In this document: piece after piece, positions 1 through 6,900 of the stretch
Position numbering within the stretch: the first letter of the stretch is position 1
Layout: every line of letters starts with the position of its first letter
Source: Hermodarchaeum sp048885185
GTDB lineage: Archaea; Asgardarchaeota; Hermodarchaeia; Hermodarchaeales; Hermodarchaeaceae
Assembly: GCA_048885185.1 (NCBI GenBank)
Contig: JBHLQC010000007.1
Coordinates: 1 to 33,855 of the forward strand
DNA: 33,855 bases
Reading direction: 5' to 3'
Position numbers and translations under genes: made by a program
The notes under the pieces: generated by a model
Told to the model about the DNA's origin: nothing
The model's input: only the letters and a program-made list of their open reading frames with translations
Database searches by the model: none

Positions 1-77
1 TGCACACACCATTGGATGAACTTCGTCGGAAGGGTTACTTCACTGTTGAACTGCTTCGAATCCTAATCGATGCCTAA
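1..77 (+). CDS. 3' end of an unidentified protein (partial)
   Basis: An open frame reads from position 3 to a TAA stop at 75-77 and gives a 24-residue C-terminus that begins HTPLDELRRKGYF and ends LLRILIDA. The composition is protein-like, mixing charged and hydrophobic helix-forming residues. The next gene on the opposite strand ends nine bases further on, which is a normal convergent arrangement. The start and most of the gene lie outside the window and I cannot name the family. Confidence 0.6.
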   Translation, partial: HTPLDELRRKGYFTVELLRILIDA

Positions 78-85
78 GCATCTGC

Positions 86-475
86 TTACAGAATCAGCCA
101 TCGAGCAACAGCTCTTGTAAGTGCCGTTGCCTGATCGTCACATTCAATTTTTAATAGTGATACATATGGTGTCTTAGGAAAATCAAGGCTCAGTGTTTTT
201 CTGATGTGGACTATTCTAATTATTACCGGAATCTTTTTTGGCTGTGAACCAGAGATCGGCATGTTTGTCAGGTATAGCGTTTGTTGAGGAAACTCACTGA
301 GACCCATCTTCTCAATGAGGTCTTGAATACTTTGAACTGCTTTTTCTTCTGGGGCAATCACAAGGCCAGGAAGTTCAAGCTCTCCCTCCTCATTTTCTTT
401 GACAAGCATTTTCTTATTTTTAACGACAATTGCCATAGCCGCTGCAAGGAGAGGAGTAGCAGGCACTTTCCACAC
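86..475 (-). CDS. Degenerate Nudix-like domain protein
   Basis: A protein of 129 residues whose early part looks like a Nudix fold: a strand (AIVVKNKKMLVKEN), then ELELPGLVI and a helix ending DLIEKMGL. This is the position and spacing of a Nudix box (Gx5Ex7REUxEExGU in the family). The catalytic REUxEE core is not conserved: QSIQDLIEKMG stands where the metal-binding glutamates should be. I infer a Nudix-fold protein that has lost hydrolase activity and may bind a nucleotide or act as a regulator. The start shown is GTG at 475, with AAGGT a few bases upstream; an in-frame ATG at 436 would cut off 13 residues. The gene converges on the partial gene at 1-77. Confidence 0.6.
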   Translation of the reverse strand: MWKVPATPLLAAAMAIVVKNKKMLVKENEEGELELPGLVIAPEEKAVQSIQDLIEKMGLSEFPQQTLYLTNMPISGSQPKKIPVIIRIVHIRKTLSLDFPKTPYVSLLKIECDDQATALTRAVARWLIL

Positions 476-578
476 TTACCTTATCTGTTTATGGTTAGTA
501 TCAGTTAACTAGGAGAAGTAATGAGTTTTTAATACTCCTCTTGAGTTCAAGGTATTTGGTTGATTTGTTGGTGTTCAT

Positions 579-1151
579 GTGACTGAGCCATCCTCCCCTT
601 CACGAATGAAACGGATACTTCATACCCTTCATCTGCTCATTAGTCACCACGAACCACCATATATGAATCGAACTTGGAGTATCTCTTTCCGGGGTCGCAC
701 GCTTCATATTTGTACTCGGTGTTCAGCGCTCTTGGTGGGTATCGTCGCTGGGCTTTTCATCCATCTGTACATTCTCCAAATTCCCATGAATCCTCTCACT
801 TTCTTTGGTGCGTTTCTTCTCAGTATTCCCGCAGTAATAGACTGGTCGACCCAAACACTCGAACTCCGAGAAAGCCTCAATTTCATCCGAGCCATCACTG
901 GTTTCCTATTGGGATATGCGGTGGGCTTGGTTCTAGCCTCTAACGACGTCATTTACTGGATTCTCGTCGCTATACTCTATAGTGGGTATACAATCATTTT
1001 AGGTTCTCTTGCTCCCCGACTCATCGAAAGACGTGAAAAGCGCGAATCACCCCCGCAAGACATTCCACCTCTCCTTCCACCGGCAACCTCCCCTCAAAGG
1101 GCTACGCATGATAGGCGTGACGAAGAGGGGAATAGAGATGGTCATTCTTAA
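579..1151 (+). CDS. DUF2085 family membrane protein
   Basis: A protein of 190 residues with the DUF2085 signature: a double histidine (ISHHEPP), an arginine-rich stretch, then a CTRCSA motif at the entry to the first membrane helix. About three to four hydrophobic segments follow (around residues 50-68, 75-90, 103-120 and 124-142), and then a polar, proline-rich C-terminal tail. The family is a small predicted membrane protein of unknown function; its HH and CxRC motifs suggest metal binding. GTG at 579 opens the frame. An in-frame ATG at 606 (MKRILHTLH) is an equally good start and would remove nine residues. Confidence 0.7.
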   Translation: MTEPSSPSRMKRILHTLHLLISHHEPPYMNRTWSISFRGRTLHICTRCSALLVGIVAGLFIHLYILQIPMNPLTFFGAFLLSIPAVIDWSTQTLELRESLNFIRAITGFLLGYAVGLVLASNDVIYWILVAILYSGYTIILGSLAPRLIERREKRESPPQDIPPLLPPATSPQRATHDRRDEEGNRDGHS

Positions 1152-1168
1152 CCATATTATGACATTTT

Positions 1169-1184
1169 CACTTATCGATTAGTG
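1169..1184. repeat. Imperfect palindrome left of the tnpB relic
   Basis: CACTTATCGATTAGTG is a 16-base inverted repeat (CACT/AGTG outside, ATCGAT at the centre, one T-T mismatch). It lies 44 bases before the tnpB start codon. IS200/IS605 elements carry subterminal imperfect hairpins at their ends, so this could be the left-end hairpin. It could equally be a terminator or operator for the preceding gene. Confidence 0.3.
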
Positions 1185-1227
1185 ACTCTTAGCCTATATA
1201 TCACTACTACAATATTTTCTTCAACTA

Positions 1228-1818
1228 ATGAAGCAAAAATCATCGACAACCGGCAAAAGTCAAATCGTTCATCGCGCTTACAAGACTGAATTGAAATTAA
1301 ATAATCGACAGCGAACTCTTTGCTACAAACATGCAGGTTGTGCCCGGTTTGCTTTCTACTGGGGGTTACAAAGAAAGATTGAGGAGTATGCGCGGACAGG
1401 CAAGTCTCCTAGCTCAATGGATCTGCATCGAGAACTCAATAAACGCAAGAAGACTGAATTTCCTTGGATGTACGAAGTGTCGAAATGTGCACCTCAAGAA
1501 GCTCTAAGAAATCTTGACAACGCGTTTCGTCATTTTTTTAATCGTTTAAAAAGAGGTGAGAAGCCTGGTTTTCCTAAGTTCAAATCACGGAAAAGGGGAG
1601 TAAGATCTTTCCGTTTAACAGGAGTTATTCGTGTATTCAACGATTCAATACAATTACCCCGCCTTGGGGTATTTGCGGCTGTCGCCGTGAGTTCTACGGA
1701 GACATTAAACGCCTGGCATGAGGCGGGAGGTTACAGCCTCCGGGCAGTGCCCGTCAATGATGCAGGAACCGAACATAGAATCAGTTCTTGTAAGTTTCGG
1801 GGAACGGAGTCTTTATAA
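1228..1818 (+). pseudogene. tnpB: IS605-type TnpB (OrfB) with internal deletion of the RuvC core
   Basis: The first ~150 residues are a clear TnpB N-terminus: RAYKTELKLNNRQ, the helical WED/REC-like region with FAFYWGLQRK, then FFNRLKRGEKPGFPKFKSR and a strand ending SIQLPRLG. From about residue 151 the sequence jumps straight to a TnpB-like C-terminus (SSTETLNA, EAGGYSLRAVPVNDAGTEH). Intact family members are about 370-420 residues and this frame has 196. The missing part would hold the catalytic RuvC Asp/Glu/Asp residues and the zinc ribbon. The frame is still open across the junction, so a short protein could be made, but it cannot be a nuclease. No TnpA transposase is nearby. I call it an internally deleted, non-autonomous relic. 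Confidence 0.8.
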
Positions 1819-1825
1819 GGTGCAT
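1683..1825 (+). ncRNA. Possible omegaRNA-like 3' end of the tnpB relic
   Basis: In IS605 elements the guide RNA (omegaRNA/reRNA) covers the 3' end of tnpB and the right end of the element. Here the retained 3' segment contains four consecutive small hairpins: CCGT/ACGG (1685-1699), CGCCT/AGGCG (1710-1725), GGAGG/CCTCC (1726-1741) and GGGC/GCCC (1742-1752). This suggests the RNA-coding end was kept when the nuclease core was lost. The boundaries are guesses, and no guide or target-adjacent motif can be assigned without other copies. Confidence 0.35.
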
Positions 1826-1872
1826 TCCTGTGGATAGGGCATCACTCTCCTGGCTGGAGGGACCTAGACACA

Positions 1873-2202
1873 ATGTCTGAAGCAAAGTCTGAAACCACGG
1901 ATGAAAAAACTTTCATCACTATTGATGCAATAGATTTAGTTAAACACGGGTCTGAACTTGGAGCTGCACTTGTTAACTTCCTCGGAGAAAAACTCGACAA
2001 GGATGTTCAGGTGTCTTTGGCTGAGAATGAAATCTATGTTCGTAGTGATAAACCAGCTCACCCTTCAAAGACTCAACTTCGCGTTTACTTGAAGCGCTTC
2101 CTCCACCTGAACGCGTTACGAGAGGATCTAAAACTCATTTCTCCTGGCAAAGATAAGTTTGCTATCATCGAGTACGTGACAGTTGTATATGTTGAAGAAT
2201 AG
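1873..2202 (+). CDS. rpl22e: Eukaryote-type ribosomal protein L22e
   Basis: A protein of 109 residues that follows the L22e pattern from end to end. It has an opening strand (FITIDAIDLV), a helix (ALVNFLGEKL), a strand pair (VQVSLAENEIYVRSD), the signature helix with basic residues (LRVYLKRFLHLNALREDLKLI), and a closing strand (FAIIEYVTVVYVEE). Human RPL22 has the equivalent [32 protein letters not shown] block. L22e is a large-subunit protein of eukaryotic ribosomes, and in archaea I know it only from reports of some Asgard genomes. The gene starts at ATG 1873 with GGAGGG at 1856-1861, 11 bases upstream. It stands alone, 54 bases after a tnpB relic and 373 bases before the next gene. Confidence 0.78.
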   Translation: MSEAKSETTDEKTFITIDAIDLVKHGSELGAALVNFLGEKLDKDVQVSLAENEIYVRSDKPAHPSKTQLRVYLKRFLHLNALREDLKLISPGKDKFAIIEYVTVVYVEE

Positions 2203-2575
2203 AACCTCCTTGGCAACTATTTCAGCATCTACATGATTTTTTCCCGAAATATTCGAAGTAGTTACTCTCTTTTGCCACAAGGTTTAAGAGTACAAAGCCG
2301 ACTAAAACCTCGTATAACCGATTTGGCGGAGATAGGACGCTGGGGCAAATGGAACTCCCTCCTATCCCAATATTTCCATCTCCCCTCCTCCTCGCAAAAA
2401 TTATGCTTTTCCAAACCCCAGGTCCCTCCATCGCCTTCACAAACATGTTCACCGCGCGGATATCCAGATCTTGCTAAGGGGTGTCATTGTTTTGTAGAGG
2501 GAGCTAAGGACTAAATAGCTTAGACCTTAAGGCTTAAGACTATTCATTCAGGCGCTTAACTAGCGGGGTCACTTA
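2203..2575. other. 373-base gene-free stretch with a long imperfect stem-loop
   Basis: No reading frame here looks like protein; the frames of 76 and 93 codons have low-complexity, unconvincing products. The main structure is a stem GATAGGA (2331-2337) with TCCTATC (2360-2366), continued inside by GGG (2342-2344) with CCC (2357-2359) across a four-base bulge. Near the end, CCTTAAGG (2525-2532) is followed at once by CTTAAG, and CTAAG/CTTAG (2504-2508/2519-2523) form another small inverted repeat just before the GTPase gene. These could be promoter operators or part of an RNA leader. Confidence 0.4.
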
Positions 2576-3094
2576 ATGCGGCATTTGAAGATCCTAGTAA
2601 TTGGTCATCAAGGCGTTGGGAAAACGACCCTCATTAAGAGTGTTACAAAGAACACGATTTCCACTGATGTCAATGGTCGTACGGTTTGCCTTGATTTTGG
2701 TACACTTGAATATCGTGACCTCAAAGCCCATCTTTTTGGGAGTCCCGGTATGCGACAGTTCAATCTGGTCAGAAAGGCGTTGTCTTCTGGTTCAGATGGA
2801 GTCATTTTAGTCGTTGACAGCACTGACCCTGTATCCATTCGCGAGGGCGAAAGGTATCTCCGCGAGCTCTTTGGCGTTAATCCTCCTCCCTTAGTGGTTG
2901 CCGCCAATAAGCAAGATTTACCTGGGGCAATTCATCCGAAAAAAATTGAAAATATCCTCAATGTTCCAGCTCCCGTATTTCCCACACAGGCTCATCGTGG
3001 CATTGGCCTTGACCCTCTTATCATCAATTTCATTCGATACCTCGGTGAGATCGGCAAAGGCTTGAATCTCCCTACGCTTGCAGAAAAAGCATAA
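2576..3094 (+). CDS. Arf/SR-beta-like small GTPase
   Basis: A protein of 172 residues consisting of a single GTPase domain. The P-loop is GHQGVGKT (residues 10-17), switch II is FGSPGMRQF (around 55-63), a VILVVDST strand follows, and the guanine-specificity motif is NKQD (111-114). The LFGxPG switch II and the overall order match the SR-beta-like COG2229 group, which is related to MglA and Arf. The glutamine that normally follows PG (PGQE) is replaced by Met59, so intrinsic hydrolysis is probably slow or depends on a partner. There is no lipid-anchor cysteine or transmembrane segment. The likely role is a membrane- or cytoskeleton-linked switch, but the partner is unknown. The start ATG follows GGGGTC seven bases upstream, and thioredoxin follows 108 bases later. 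Confidence 0.82.
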   Translation: MRHLKILVIGHQGVGKTTLIKSVTKNTISTDVNGRTVCLDFGTLEYRDLKAHLFGSPGMRQFNLVRKALSSGSDGVILVVDSTDPVSIREGERYLRELFGVNPPPLVVAANKQDLPGAIHPKKIENILNVPAPVFPTQAHRGIGLDPLIINFIRYLGEIGKGLNLPTLAEKA

Positions 3095-3202
3095 TCAAAC
3101 GGTAAACTAAGAATACAACAAGGTCCATTTCCTTTCTTACGGAATTTGCACAATGCTTTTTAACGAGAGATTATCTGTTGCTTCCATCCGGAGGATAGTC
3201 CA

Positions 3203-3520
3203 ATGGTCGAAGAGTTAACCGATGACACGATTGAAGATTTCCTCAAACAACACGAGGTTGTCATCCTCGACATCTACACCGTTTGGTGTGGACCCTGTAA
3301 GATGCAAACAGCGATTCTTGATGATTTAGGGAAAAGATTGGATGCAAAGCGTGTTGTAATCGCTAAGATTGATGCGGATCAAGCTCCAATAACCTCGCAA
3401 AAATATCAGATTCGTGCCATACCAACCTTAATTCTGTTCAAGGATGGAAATCCAGTTAAAACGCATGTTGGAGTCTGGCCACGGGAAGAAATCGAAAACG
3501 AACTCGCTGCGATACTTTAG
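3203..3520 (+). CDS. trxA: Thioredoxin
   Basis: A single thioredoxin domain of 105 residues, the usual size. The active site is WCGPC (Cys29 and Cys32) after VVILDIYTV, and the cis-proline loop is AIPTLILF near residue 74. It would reduce disulfides in cytosolic proteins, fed by a thioredoxin reductase not seen in this window. There is no signal peptide. ATG 3203 is preceded by a strong GGAGGAT at 3189-3195. It reads in the same direction as the GTPase upstream but is 108 bases away, so co-transcription is uncertain. Confidence 0.92.
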   Translation: MVEELTDDTIEDFLKQHEVVILDIYTVWCGPCKMQTAILDDLGKRLDAKRVVIAKIDADQAPITSQKYQIRAIPTLILFKDGNPVKTHVGVWPREEIENELAAIL

Positions 3521-3665
3521 GATCCTGAATTCTATACGGTTCAATCCAGTCCAGTCTGGCTTGATCATATCCATCAGGCAGATAGCAAAACAGCTAATCA
3601 CTCTATTCCAATCTACTTGACATCACATTTCCTTGAAAGTGACGTTTGGAAAGAAGAGCTAACCT

Positions 3666-4448
3666 CTAGAAGAAGAACGTCCGCCTTTTCGGCTTGTCCT
3701 CATCATCTTCAGTTGCTTCAGCTGCTGCAGGCTCTGTTGGAGTCGCTGCCACTGGTGTAGGTTCAGGTACAGCGGCTGGTTCCGGAGTTGGTTCTGGTTC
3801 AGGAGCTGGCTCAGGTGTTGGTTCGAAAGTTGGTGCCGGTTCAGCTGGAACTTCAAATTCAGGAGCTGGTTCGAAACTTGGTGCTGGTTCTGGTTCAATT
3901 TCAAGTGGAAGTTCAGGTTCAAGTGTTGGTTCTAGTTCCGGAGTTGCTGGCTCTTCAGGTGCAAGAAACACATCGGGGGCAGGTGGGGTTTCGATGGGTT
4001 CAGGTTCCGGAATAGGTTCAGGTTCAGGGATAAGTTCAGGTATTGGCTCTGGAACTTCCGCAGGTTCGGGAACCGGAGGAACAGGCGGAGGTGTAGCTTC
4101 TGGCTCAGGCTCAGGAATAGGTTCTGGCTCGGGTTCAGGTTCAAGAGTGGGTTCGAACTCAGGGAGAGGCTCGGGTTCAAGTTCGGTTTCAGGCTGAGAT
4201 TCTATTTCTTGGAGACCTGGAAGGATATCTTCAACAGCAGCCTCCTCTTCGCCGAAGGTAACACCAAGAATTTCCTTAAGGCACGGTGCACATTTCTGGC
4301 GCACGGCTTCAAGGGCTTCAGTAACGAAAGTTTCGATTGTGCGATCCTCGCTGGGGTTCTTTTCTTTCCAGAATAGGAACGTTTGTGTCATACGGAGAGC
4401 ATCACGTACGCCGTTCCAATACATTTGTCCAAATTCTTCCTGTGACAT
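3666..4448 (-). CDS. Helical CxxC protein with a long Pro-Glu rod and KRRTFFF tail
   Basis: A protein of 260 residues in three parts. Residues 1-80 form a helical region with two cysteines (CAPC, 53-56) and several aromatics. Residues ~84-245 are almost entirely Pro-Glu, Glu-Pro and Ala-Pro repeats with occasional Thr, Ile, Phe and Leu. The C-terminus is acidic (EDDEDK) and then ends KPKRRTFFF. PE-rich segments in TonB and similar proteins make stiff extended rods, so I infer a spacer linking a folded head to a basic/aromatic end that may bind a membrane or partner. There is no signal peptide or transmembrane helix. I chose ATG 4448 because GGTG lies ten bases upstream; the frame could begin at 4472. 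I do not recognise the family. Confidence 0.7.
   Translation of the reverse strand: MSQEEFGQMYWNGVRDALRMTQTFLFWKEKNPSEDRTIETFVTEALEAVRQKCAPCLKEILGVTFGEEEAAVEDILPGLQEIESQPETELEPEPLPEFEPTLEPEPEPEPIPEPEPEATPPPVPPVPEPAEVPEPIPELIPEPEPIPEPEPIETPPAPDVFLAPEEPATPELEPTLEPELPLEIEPEPAPSFEPAPEFEVPAEPAPTFEPTPEPAPEPEPTPEPAAVPEPTPVAATPTEPAAAEATEDDEDKPKRRTFFF
3715..4200 (-). repeat. Degenerate Pro-Glu coding repeat
   Basis: About 480 bases of imperfect GGTTCAGGT/GGTTCTGGT-like units on the plus strand encode the Pro-Glu rod on the minus strand. The repetitiveness also keeps other frames open: a 167-codon Gly/Ser frame on the plus strand is a by-product. The mix of codons and units suggests old expansion followed by point mutation, not recent slippage. 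Confidence 0.75.
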
Positions 4449-4510
4449 TTTGTAGTTACACCTTTCCCACAAATATGGAAGCGTAATAACTTCTCTGCAC
4501 TTTTGTGCGG

Positions 4511-4520
4511 TATTAAACCA
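4511..4520 (-). promoter_or_regulatory. TATA-like box for the Pro-Glu rod protein
   Basis: On the minus strand this reads as a TTTAATA-type element about 65 bases before the start codon at 4448. That would place transcription start near 4486 and leave a leader of about 40 bases containing the GGTG ribosome-binding site. The call rests on sequence alone. Confidence 0.35.
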
Positions 4521-4565
4521 CTCGCACGTATTGCTTAAAATGTTTCGTCACCCTAGCACCCTTAG

Positions 4566-4589
4566 TATGCCCTTTTTGAGAAAGGCATA
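4566..4589 (+). promoter_or_regulatory. Hairpin in the glyS leader
   Basis: TATGCC (4566-4571) pairs with GGCATA (4584-4589), continued by TTT/AAA, with one bulged C and a five-base loop. A TTAAAA element at 4535-4540 would start transcription close to this point, so the hairpin would sit at the very 5' end of the glyS message, about 65 bases before the start codon. It may affect message stability or serve as an operator. Confidence 0.35.
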
Positions 4590-4654
4590 AAGCAGGAAAT
4601 GGCTCCAACAGGCTGTGGTTAGATGTTCAATTCCGTCCTTGGTGTTGGTCTTAA

Positions 4655-6145
4655 ATGGTAAAATCGATACTCGATGATGTTATGACGGTGTCCCTCCGAC
4701 GAGGAATACTCTACCCTAGTGCAGAAATTTACGGGGGGCTTGCTGGCTTTTATGATTTCGGCCCAATAGGAGCGCGAATTCGAAACAATCTCATTGCTCT
4801 TTGGAGGAATCGTTTTATTGAGCGCAGAGACATCGTCTATGAGATAAGTGGAAATACACTTCTGCCTAGCCCCGTTTTCAAAGCTTCAGGTCATCTTGAC
4901 CACTTCACCGATCCATCTGCTGAATGCCAAAAGGGTCACGTTAGTCGCATCGATCAGTTAATTGAGGAAAAATTACAAATTCAAGCCGAAGGGAAATCCA
5001 ATAAAGAACTGGAAGAAATTATCGATCAAAATAAAATTCGTTGCCCTGTGTGTGGCGACCCTCTCGGTGATGTAAAGAGTTTTGGACTGATGTTTGGGAC
5101 CAACGTGGGGGGCGAACGGCGACAAGCGTTTCTTCGACCTGAAACAGCCCAAAATATTTTTCTCGGGTTTAAACGCATTCAAACTGCAACCAGAGCGAAA
5201 TTACCATTTGGTGTTGCTCAAATTGGGCGGTCTTATCGTAATGAAATCTCTCCTCGTCAAAGTATCGTCCGTGTTCGTGAATTTAGCCAAATGGAAATTG
5301 AATACTTTGTTGATCCTAACCAAATGAATGAATGTCCCTTTTTTGAAGAACTATCAGAAGTCAAATTGAACCTGGTGACTCAGGAAGAGCAAGAAAAAGC
5401 GGCTAAGAAAAAGAGCACTGATTATTCATCAATCCAAATTACAGTCAAAGACGCTTATGAGAAGAAGTATGTCCCCAATCAATGGATGGCCTGTACTCTT
5501 GGAGACGAAGTCGTTTTTTTCCAAAAACTGGGCATTCCTGAGAACGCTGTTCGGTTCCGGCATATGCGTCCAGAAGAAACACCTCACTATAGTGGTGGCA
5601 ACTTTGATTTGGAAATTCTATTCAGCTTTGGATGGAAAGAAGTCATCGGTAACGCCTATCGTCAAGATCATGATCTCCAGTCTCACATAAAGGGAAGCAA
5701 AAAAGACCTCAGCCTGGAATTTGAAGGTAAAAAGATAATCCCCCATGTTATTGAACCCTCATTTGGCATTGACCGAATAATCTATGCGATTTTAGAACAC
5801 ACCTATCGCCCAAAGAACAAAAGTCGGGGATGGTCCTGGTTCCAATTCCCGGTCGACCTCGCACCGTATCAAGCTGTAATCCTACCATTATTGAATCGCC
5901 CAGAAATCGAGGAACCGGCAAAGCATTTATACCAACAATGTAAACTCCAAGGCCACTCTATCCTTTATGATGACCGTGGACGAATTGGACGACGCTACGC
6001 CCGGGCTGATGAAATTGGAATTCCTAAAGCGGTCACCATTGATCCACAGACTTTAGATGACCAAACAGCTACTATCCGTGACCGGGATACAGCCCAACAG
6101 ACTCGTCATCTTCTTAGTGAGATTCCAATCTTACTTAAACCGTGA
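4655..6145 (+). CDS. glyS: Glycyl-tRNA synthetase, archaeal/eukaryotic dimeric type
   Basis: A class II tRNA synthetase of 496 residues that charges tRNA-Gly with glycine. The N-terminus LRRGILYPSAEIYGG and GFYDFGPIG is the family signature. A CPVCGDP zinc-type pair lies at 130-133, motif 2 is YRNEISPRQ near 194, followed by VREFSQMEIEYF, and motif 3 is SFGIDR at 369-374. The anticodon-binding domain runs from ~390 to the end (DLAPYQAVILPL, DDRGRIGRRYARADEIG). It is somewhat shorter than many archaeal homologues (about 560-580), because the insertions between motifs are short, but no core motif is missing. The start ATG follows GGTG/GGTC. It stands as a single gene, divergent from the Pro-Glu rod protein. 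Confidence 0.96.
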   Translation: MVKSILDDVMTVSLRRGILYPSAEIYGGLAGFYDFGPIGARIRNNLIALWRNRFIERRDIVYEISGNTLLPSPVFKASGHLDHFTDPSAECQKGHVSRIDQLIEEKLQIQAEGKSNKELEEIIDQNKIRCPVCGDPLGDVKSFGLMFGTNVGGERRQAFLRPETAQNIFLGFKRIQTATRAKLPFGVAQIGRSYRNEISPRQSIVRVREFSQMEIEYFVDPNQMNECPFFEELSEVKLNLVTQEEQEKAAKKKSTDYSSIQITVKDAYEKKYVPNQWMACTLGDEVVFFQKLGIPENAVRFRHMRPEETPHYSGGNFDLEILFSFGWKEVIGNAYRQDHDLQSHIKGSKKDLSLEFEGKKIIPHVIEPSFGIDRIIYAILEHTYRPKNKSRGWSWFQFPVDLAPYQAVILPLLNRPEIEEPAKHLYQQCKLQGHSILYDDRGRIGRRYARADEIGIPKAVTIDPQTLDDQTATIRDRDTAQQTRHLLSEIPILLKP

Positions 6146-6272
6146 GTGCAAAAAATCGTGGTTTCATCTCAAATCACTTCATAACGTATCCTTTTATTTC
6201 GTCTTCAATACCTTTAGTAAATCATTTGATTTTCTCCTATGGTTCAATGAAGCTTAGGTTAGGTTGGATGTA

Positions 6273-6884
6273 ATGGCAAACCAACTTTCTTTACAGGAAC
6301 GATTGAAGATTTATTGGCGAATAACAGAACTCGGATCCCTTACCCGGCGTTATTTAGTAATTGGAGCCTTCGATGGTGCCCTCACCATTGTAGCCATTGT
6401 ATTGGCTGCCCTTGCTGCAGCAGTTCTACTAGGTGCGGTGATGACGCTTGATCAAGTGATTCTTTTGGTTCGAGCTAGTTTAAGTGCTGGAGTGGGTCTA
6501 GCGATTTCTAGTAGCTGGGGTGCCTATGAAGCGGAACGTGTTGAGCGGAAAAAAGAGATCCAACACCTAGAACAGCACATGCAACGACCTATGGATGGGT
6601 GCATTGTAGAATCTGCCGTAAAGTTTGCTACAGGGTGGGCTTCCATTGTTCACGGTATTTCACCTCTTCCTGCTGCAATTCTTCCACTACTTCCTCTCGT
6701 TTTATTCCCCGCAGATTTTATCATGGCTGCAACGATTTCGGTAATCATCACAATGGGTTTCCTCTTTTTCTTGGGTGTGTGGATGGGTCGAATTGCTAAA
6801 ACCAATATGGTCTTTGGAGGTCTTCGGATGGTGATAATTGGTCTTATCACCGCTCTCATTTGTGTGCTCATTGGTGCCCATTGA
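6273..6884 (+). CDS. VIT1/CCC1-family iron/manganese transporter-like protein
   Basis: A protein of 203 residues with five hydrophobic segments. The first contains RYLVIGAFDGALT, resembling the RxxxxGxxDG start of the VIT1/CCC1 family. The cytosolic loop after helix 2 carries the typical charged helix (GAYEAERVERKKEIQHLEQHM), which in VIT1 binds and transfers metal. Family members move Fe2+ or Mn2+ by proton antiport into vacuoles or out of cells; here export or metal tolerance is the likely role. I chose ATG 6273 with AGGTT upstream over the TTG at 6264. The gene ends 16 bases from the convergent gatE. Confidence 0.75.
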   Translation: MANQLSLQERLKIYWRITELGSLTRRYLVIGAFDGALTIVAIVLAALAAAVLLGAVMTLDQVILLVRASLSAGVGLAISSSWGAYEAERVERKKEIQHLEQHMQRPMDGCIVESAVKFATGWASIVHGISPLPAAILPLLPLVLFPADFIMAATISVIITMGFLFFLGVWMGRIAKTNMVFGGLRMVIIGLITALICVLIGAH

Positions 6885-6900
6885 TTGTGAACCAGAGATA

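Noticed and set aside
2222..2514. Two overlapping frames of 76 (minus) and 93 (plus) codons in the L22e-GTPase gap
   Set aside because: Products rich in Ser, Pro and Cys without domain-like pattern, no good ribosome-binding site, and each is the shadow of the other.
3694..4197. A 167-codon Gly/Ser-rich frame on the plus strand
   Set aside because: It is the antisense shadow of the Pro-Glu repeat; GGTTCAGGT-like units leave several frames open. It has no ribosome-binding site or folded part.
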